Source: Comamonadaceae bacterium (GTDB taxonomy: Bacteria; Pseudomonadota; Gammaproteobacteria; Burkholderiales; Burkholderiaceae_C). From it: DNA of 56,673 bases. How positions within the stretch are numbered: position 1 is the stretch's first letter; every line of letters starts with the position of its first letter. Position numbers and translations under genes: made by a program. The stretch spans positions 1 through 56,673 of the forward strand of contig CANGPV010000003.1 in the NCBI GenBank assembly GCA_947455935.1. The letters run 5' to 3'. This document shows, piece by piece, positions 52,351 through 56,673 of the stretch. The notes beneath the pieces were generated by a model that worked only from the letters and a program-made list of their open reading frames with translations, searched no databases and had not been told where the DNA came from.

Positions 52351-54678
52351 TTAACCCGCCTCAGCTTCTTCGGGTTCGGCAGGTTCAGATTTAGATGCGC
52401 GGCTTTCTTTCTTGGGCAGGGGCTGAATGTCGAGCAAGACTTCGTCTTTGTCGTCGATATCCACAGTTAAACGACCGCCATCGGTGAGACGACCAAACAG
52501 CAATTCATCGGCCAAGGCGCGGCGAATCATGTCTTGTATCAAACGCTGCATGGGACGCGCACCCATGAGGGGATCGAAGCCTTTTTTGGCCAAGAACTTG
52601 CGCAACACATCGGTGAAGGTGACGTCGACCTTTTTTTCGGCCAACTGGGTTTCGAGTTGCAGCAAAAACTTATCGACCACTCGCATGATGACCACTTCAT
52701 CAAGGGCTTTGAAGCTGACCGTGGCATCCAAGCGGTTGCGGAATTCTGGTGTGAACAAGCGTTTGATATCGGCCATTTCATCGCCTGCTTCACGCGCATT
52801 GGTAAAGCCTATGGTCGACTTATTCATGGTTTCGGCACCCGCATTGGTGGTCATGATGATGATCACGTTGCGGAAATCGGCTTTGCGACCGTTGTTGTCA
52901 GTCAAAGTGCCGTGGTCCATGACTTGCAACAACACGTTGTAGATGTCGGGGTGGGCTTTTTCAATTTCATCGAGCAACAATACGCAATGCGGTTTTTTGG
53001 TAACAGCTTCGGTGAGCAAACCACCCTGGTCAAAGCCGACATAGCCGGGGGGTGCGCCAATCAAACGGCTGACCGCATGGCGTTCCATGTATTCAGACAT
53101 GTCAAATCGAATCAATTCGATGCCAAGAATGTAGGCCAATTGTTTGGCCGCCTCAGTTTTACCCACACCTGTGGGGCCGCTGAACAAAAATGAACCAATG
53201 GGCTTGTCGGCCTTGCCCAAACCAGAACGCGCCATTTTGACGGCCGAGGCCAAGACTTCCAAAGCCTTGTCTTGTCCAAAAACCACGCTTTTTAAATCGC
53301 GTTCCAAAGTTTGCAACTTGCCACGGTCATCATTGGACACATTGGCTGGCGGAATACGGGCAATTTTCGCCACGATGTCTTCAATTTCAGTCTTGCTGAT
53401 GGTCTTTTTGCGCTTGGACACGGGCAAAATACGCTGCGCTGCACCCGCCTCATCGATGACGTCGATGGCTTTGTCAGGCAAATGGCGGTCATTGATGTAT
53501 TTGGCGCTAAGTTCAGCCGCTGCTTGCAATGCAGCCACAGCGTACTTCACGCTATGGTGTTCTTCAAAGCGAGACTTCAAACCTTTCAGAATGTCAACGG
53601 TTTGCTCAACCGTGGGTTCAACCACATCCACTTTTTGGAAGCGACGTGAAAGCGCCGCGTCTTTTTCAAAAATGCCACGGTATTCGGTAAAGGTGGTGGC
53701 ACCTATGCACTTTAATTGACCCGAACTCAATGCAGGTTTGAGTAAATTCGAGGCGTCCAAGGTGCCGCCAGAGGCTGCGCCCGCACCGATCAAGGTATGG
53801 ATTTCGTCGATGAACAACACCGCATTGGGCTTGTCTTTGAGCGACTTCAAGACACCTTTCAAGCGTTGCTCGAAATCACCGCGGTACTTGGTGCCTGCAA
53901 GCAAAGCGCCCATGTCCAATGAATAGACCTGCGATTCAGCCAAGATTTCTGGCACATCTTTTTGGGTGATGCGCCATGCCAAGCCTTCGGCAATAGCGGT
54001 CTTACCTACACCGGCTTCGCCCACCAGCAAGGGGTTGTTTTTACGGCGACGGCACAAAATTTGAATCACACGTTCAACTTCATACTCGCGGCCAATCAGG
54101 GGATCTATCTTGCCGTCTTTGGCAAGCTGATTCAGATTTTGGGTGAACTGCTCTAGGGGAGAAGCTTTATCTGATTTTTCGTTGGATTCTTCATTTTCAG
54201 TGGGAGAAGACTCTGCACTTTTGGTCGGCTCTTGGGGATCATTTTTCTTGATGCCATGGGCAATGAAATTGACCACATCCAAACGGGTCACGCCCTGCTG
54301 GTGCAAGTAATACACCGCGTGGGAGTCTTTCTCGCCAAAGATAGCAACCAACACATTGGCGCCAGTTACTTCCTTTTTGCCGTTGCCTGTGGATTGCACA
54401 TGCATGATGGCACGTTGGATGACACGCTGAAACCCTAAAGTGGGCTGGGTGTCCACCTCGTCGGTGCCTGCCACTTGGGGGGTATTGTCTTTGATGAAGT
54501 TGGACAGCGATTTACGCAGGTCGTCAATATTGGCAGAGCAAGCACGCAAGACCTCGGCAGCGCTGGGGTTGTCCAACAAAGCCAACAGCAGGTGCTCAAC
54601 GGTGATGAATTCGTGGCGCTGCTGCCGTGCTTCTACAAAGGCCATGTGTAAGCTGACTTCAAGTTCTTGGGCAATCAT
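52351..54678 (-). CDS. clpA: ATP-dependent Clp protease ATP-binding subunit ClpA
   Basis: A 775-residue Hsp100 unfoldase that feeds ClpP. The Clp-N repeat domain (1-145) includes [15 protein letters not shown] polar Ser/Glu-rich linker (about 150-180) precedes AAA domain 1 with Walker [10 protein letters not shown] and Walker [18 protein letters not shown] domain 2 has [23 protein letters not shown] and sensor 2 [10 protein letters not shown]. No ClpB-type M-domain is present, so this is ClpA. The C-terminal tail is acidic. AAGGAA lies ahead of the ATG. clpS is 57 bases upstream; clpP is not in the window. Confidence 0.97.
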   Translation of the reverse strand: MIAQELEVSLHMAFVEARQQRHEFITVEHLLLALLDNPSAAEVLRACSANIDDLRKSLSNFIKDNTPQVAGTDEVDTQPTLGFQRVIQRAIMHVQSTGNGKKEVTGANVLVAIFGEKDSHAVYYLHQQGVTRLDVVNFIAHGIKKNDPQEPTKSAESSPTENEESNEKSDKASPLEQFTQNLNQLAKDGKIDPLIGREYEVERVIQILCRRRKNNPLLVGEAGVGKTAIAEGLAWRITQKDVPEILAESQVYSLDMGALLAGTKYRGDFEQRLKGVLKSLKDKPNAVLFIDEIHTLIGAGAASGGTLDASNLLKPALSSGQLKCIGATTFTEYRGIFEKDAALSRRFQKVDVVEPTVEQTVDILKGLKSRFEEHHSVKYAVAALQAAAELSAKYINDRHLPDKAIDVIDEAGAAQRILPVSKRKKTISKTEIEDIVAKIARIPPANVSNDDRGKLQTLERDLKSVVFGQDKALEVLASAVKMARSGLGKADKPIGSFLFSGPTGVGKTEAAKQLAYILGIELIRFDMSEYMERHAVSRLIGAPPGYVGFDQGGLLTEAVTKKPHCVLLLDEIEKAHPDIYNVLLQVMDHGTLTDNNGRKADFRNVIIIMTTNAGAETMNKSTIGFTNAREAGDEMADIKRLFTPEFRNRLDATVSFKALDEVVIMRVVDKFLLQLETQLAEKKVDVTFTDVLRKFLAKKGFDPLMGARPMQRLIQDMIRRALADELLFGRLTDGGRLTVDIDDKDEVLLDIQPLPKKESRASKSEPAEPEEAEAG

Positions 54679-54735
54679 GGAAATTTCCTTTTGGCGGTCT
54701 TTGTAGGTTCAACTGTATATGGAAACGATCTTCGA

Positions 54736-55083
54736 TTATTCAACGGGTTCAACCACAGCTTGCAGCGGATGCCCCGCTTGGTGGGCTGCGTCTTGCACCT
54801 GGTCAACTTTGCTGGCGGCAACATCCTTGGTGTAAACCCCGCAAACCCCTTTTCCGTCCAAATGAATTTTCAGCATGATTTGTGTAGCAGCTTCGCGGTC
54901 TTTGCCAAAAAACTCCTGCAACACCATCACCACGAACTCCATGGGTGTGAAGTCATCATTGAGCATCACAACTTGGTACATCTGCGGCGGTTGGGTTCGC
55001 AGGGTTCGCCGCTCTAGGACAACAGAATCAGAATCCCCAGTGTGTAAGGGTGGATTAACAGGGTTAGGAGGGTTGGTGGCCAT
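54736..55083 (-). CDS. clpS: ClpA adaptor protein ClpS
   Basis: A 115-residue N-end-rule adaptor that delivers substrates with bulky N-terminal residues to ClpAP. The flexible N-terminal arm (about 1-35, Pro/Thr-rich) precedes the core with [24 protein letters not shown], which forms the N-degron pocket, then [27 protein letters not shown]. Directly upstream of clpA on the same strand and divergent from the cold-shock gene. Start ATG 55083 gives the usual family length. Confidence 0.96.
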   Translation of the reverse strand: MATNPPNPVNPPLHTGDSDSVVLERRTLRTQPPQMYQVVMLNDDFTPMEFVVMVLQEFFGKDREAATQIMLKIHLDGKGVCGVYTKDVAASKVDQVQDAAHQAGHPLQAVVEPVE

Positions 55084-55142
55084 GCTTGCATTCTATCTAT
55101 GCCGCTCAGTGGCCAAAAATATTTGGAAAAATGTCCAGAAAT

Positions 55143-55172
55143 TTGCCATAAAGAATTATTAGAAACTACTTT
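55143..55172 (+). promoter_or_regulatory. Candidate promoter and AT-rich leader of the cold-shock gene
   Basis: TTGCCA (55143-55148) and TACTTT (55167-55172) are spaced by 18 bases. The clpS-csp intergenic region (55084-55255) is markedly AT-rich and would give the csp mRNA an untranslated leader of about 75 bases, followed by AAGGAG at about 55243 just before the ATG. Long leaders that refold in the cold are known for csp mRNAs; whether this one does so cannot be seen by eye. Confidence 0.3.
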
Positions 55173-55255
55173 ACAAAGCCAAGGAACTGTATTCTAATTT
55201 TTTAGTATTCGTTTTGTACAAAAAACTGTTTATTTAGAAAACAAAGGAGTAGGCC

Positions 55256-55567
55256 ATGGCTTTTGGCATCGTGAAATGGTTTAACAACCACAAAGGATTT
55301 GGTTTTATAGAGTCGTCAGAAATCGGCCAAGATGTGTTTGCCCATTTCAGCCAAGTCGATATGACGGGTTTCAAAACCCTTCAGCAAGGTGCCAGCGTGA
55401 TGTATGAACTGATCGAAGGACCCAGAGGCTGGATGGCTAAAAACATCAAGGTGATTGCCGCACCCGCAAGCTCAGAGGGGGTGGTGGATAACCCCATTAA
55501 CACCCGCGGTTCTCGATTGCGAACCCCGCAGTTCAGAGCCAACTTGATCAGTCAGCAGCTCGGATAA
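55256..55567 (+). CDS. Cold-shock domain protein with C-terminal extension
   Basis: A 103-residue RNA/DNA-binding protein. The cold-shock domain (1-68) has GIVKWFNNHKGFGFI with RNP1 KGFGFI, and RNP2 DVFAHF. The last ~34 residues (about 70-103) form a tail absent from standard ~68-residue Csp proteins: Ser/Gly/Asn-containing, then basic RGSRLRTPQFRANL. A strong AAGGAG precedes the ATG. It is divergent from clpS and its stop is 20 bases from the convergent icd gene; no hairpin terminator is obvious between them. Confidence 0.95.
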   Translation: MAFGIVKWFNNHKGFGFIESSEIGQDVFAHFSQVDMTGFKTLQQGASVMYELIEGPRGWMAKNIKVIAAPASSEGVVDNPINTRGSRLRTPQFRANLISQQLG

Positions 55568-55587
55568 CTGCAGCGGGTTCTGTGGTT

Positions 55588-56673
55588 TTACATGTGGTCA
55601 ATCATCACCTGACCAAAACCCGAGCAACTGACTTGTGTTGCACCTTCCATCAAGCGAGCAAAGTCGTAGGTGACTTTCTTGCTAAGGATGGATTTTTCCA
55701 TCGAGGAAATGATGAGGTCAGCAGCTTCAGTCCAGCCCATGTGGCGCAACATCATTTCGGCGGACAAGATTTCAGAACCAGGATTCACATAATCCTTACC
55801 AGCGTATTTAGGCGCTGTGCCGTGCGTGGCTTCAAAGCAGGCCACCGAGTCCGACAAATTGGCGCCAGGCGCAATGCCAATGCCACCAACTTGCGCTGCC
55901 AAGGCGTCAGACACATAGTCACCGTTGAGGTTCAAAGTAGCAATGACGCTGTACTCCGCGGGACGCAGCAAAATTTGTTGCAAGAAGGCGTCGGCAATGC
56001 TGTCTTTGACGATGATTTCTTTGCCCGTTTTGGGATTTTTGAAAGAGCACCAAGGCCCCCCGTCAATCAGTTGGGCACCGAATTCTTTTTGCGCCAAAGC
56101 ATAAGCCCAATCACGAAAGCCACCTTCGGTGTACTTCATGATGTTGCCTTTGTGAACAATAGTCACGTTGGGCTTATCGTTATCGATAGCGTATTGAATA
56201 GCCTTACGAACCAAGCGCTCTGTGCCCTCACGCGAGACGGGCTTGATACCAATGCCCGAGGTGTTGGGGAAGCGAATCTTGGTAACGCCCATCTCGTCAA
56301 TCAAGAACTTGATGAGTTTTTTAGCTTTGTCGCTTTCAGCTTCGTATTCAATACCAGCGTAAATATCTTCAGAGTTCTCTCGGAAGATGACCATGTGGGT
56401 TTTTTCTGGTTCTTTCAATGGGGACGGAACGCCTTTGAAATATTGAACTGGGCGCAAACACACATACAAATCGAGTTCTTGACGCAGGGCCACATTCAAG
56501 GAACGAATGCCGCCACCTACAGGGGTCGTCAAAGGGCCCTTGATGGATACCACGTAGTCTTTGAGTACAGCCAAGGTTTCTTCAGGCAACCATACATCGG
56601 GGCCGTAAATTTGGGTGGATTTTTCACCGGCATACACCTCCATCCAATGAATTTGTCGCTTGCCACCATAGGC
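55588..56673 (-). CDS. icd: NADP-type isocitrate dehydrogenase, 5' end cut by window edge
   Basis: TCA-cycle enzyme converting isocitrate to 2-oxoglutarate and CO2. About 361 C-terminal residues are visible; the frame stays open to the edge ([18 protein letters not shown]), so the first internal Met is not the start. Substrate-binding [30 protein letters not shown], catalytic-region [46 protein letters not shown] and the cofactor region [21 protein letters not shown] match E. coli Icd-type enzymes of about 416 residues. The serine of RSLNVALR is the site phosphorylated by AceK in E. coli; aceK is not seen here. Confidence 0.96.
   Translation of the reverse strand, partial: AYGGKRQIHWMEVYAGEKSTQIYGPDVWLPEETLAVLKDYVVSIKGPLTTPVGGGIRSLNVALRQELDLYVCLRPVQYFKGVPSPLKEPEKTHMVIFRENSEDIYAGIEYEAESDKAKKLIKFLIDEMGVTKIRFPNTSGIGIKPVSREGTERLVRKAIQYAIDNDKPNVTIVHKGNIMKYTEGGFRDWAYALAQKEFGAQLIDGGPWCSFKNPKTGKEIIVKDSIADAFLQQILLRPAEYSVIATLNLNGDYVSDALAAQVGGIGIAPGANLSDSVACFEATHGTAPKYAGKDYVNPGSEILSAEMMLRHMGWTEAADLIISSMEKSILSKKVTYDFARLMEGATQVSCSGFGQVMIDHM

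Overview
The window looks like a piece of chromosome from a betaproteobacterium of the order Burkholderiales, most likely a Comamonadaceae-type organism (Limnohabitans/Rhodoferax-like). This rests on gene content and protein flavour: the smc-zipA-ligA block, the selO-msrB-yciB-bolA-ppiC block, the purD-hemF-nadD-rsfS-rlmH-maf-rng run, and the csp/clpS/clpA arrangement. Genus is inference. Coding density is very high, GC content looks moderate, and many gene pairs overlap by exactly four bases. Both window edges cut genes: a thiolase on the left and isocitrate dehydrogenase on the right.

Left end (1-9512, minus strand): an acid-catabolism module. From its 5' end it holds a DmdB-like acyl-CoA ligase, a complete branched-chain-type ABC importer (substrate-binding protein, LivH, LivM, LivG, LivF), a bifunctional enoyl-CoA hydratase/3-hydroxyacyl-CoA dehydrogenase and a thiolase. 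Together they could import a carboxylic acid, activate it with CoA and beta-oxidise it. The substrate cannot be read from sequence. Possible control sites are a TetR-type dyad ahead of the hydratase gene and a perfect 12-bp palindrome in the divergent region next to selO.

9579-14630: selO-msrB (oxidative damage), yciB-bolA-ppiC (envelope and protein folding), a terminator, then on the other strand an unrecognised 141-residue protein translationally coupled to a voltage-gated potassium-type channel. 14689-23386: purL divergent from map-glnD, then a roughly 290-bp palindromic repeat element, then a ROK sugar kinase. 23383-30443: ligA, zipA, smc (replication and division) and a stand-alone Hpt protein. 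30464-36440: dapC-dapD-dapE (lysine and peptidoglycan precursor), prmB and an ABC-F ATPase, closed by a terminator shared with a convergent tRNA-Lys(UUU).

36654-40967 (minus): an LPS-type glycosyltransferase coupled to tolB-pal-cpoB-tcdA; tolQ, tolR and tolA are not here. 41033-45693: msbA converging on heptosyltransferase-like, GT4 and polysaccharide deacetylase genes, an LPS or envelope polysaccharide block. That block is the tail of a long minus-strand run that starts at clpS (55083) and passes through clpA, a YebC regulator, purD, hemF, nadD, rsfS, rlmH, maf and rng. A cold-shock protein gene is divergent from clpS and converges on icd.

I found no CRISPR array, prophage, toxin-antitoxin pair, defence island or transposase gene, and nothing I would call a clearly undescribed system. 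The best leads are the inverted repeat element between glnD and the ROK kinase, the unknown protein coupled to the ion channel, the Walker A lysine-to-arginine change in the LivF-type ATPase, the selO-msrB coupling, and the histone-like tail on RsfS.
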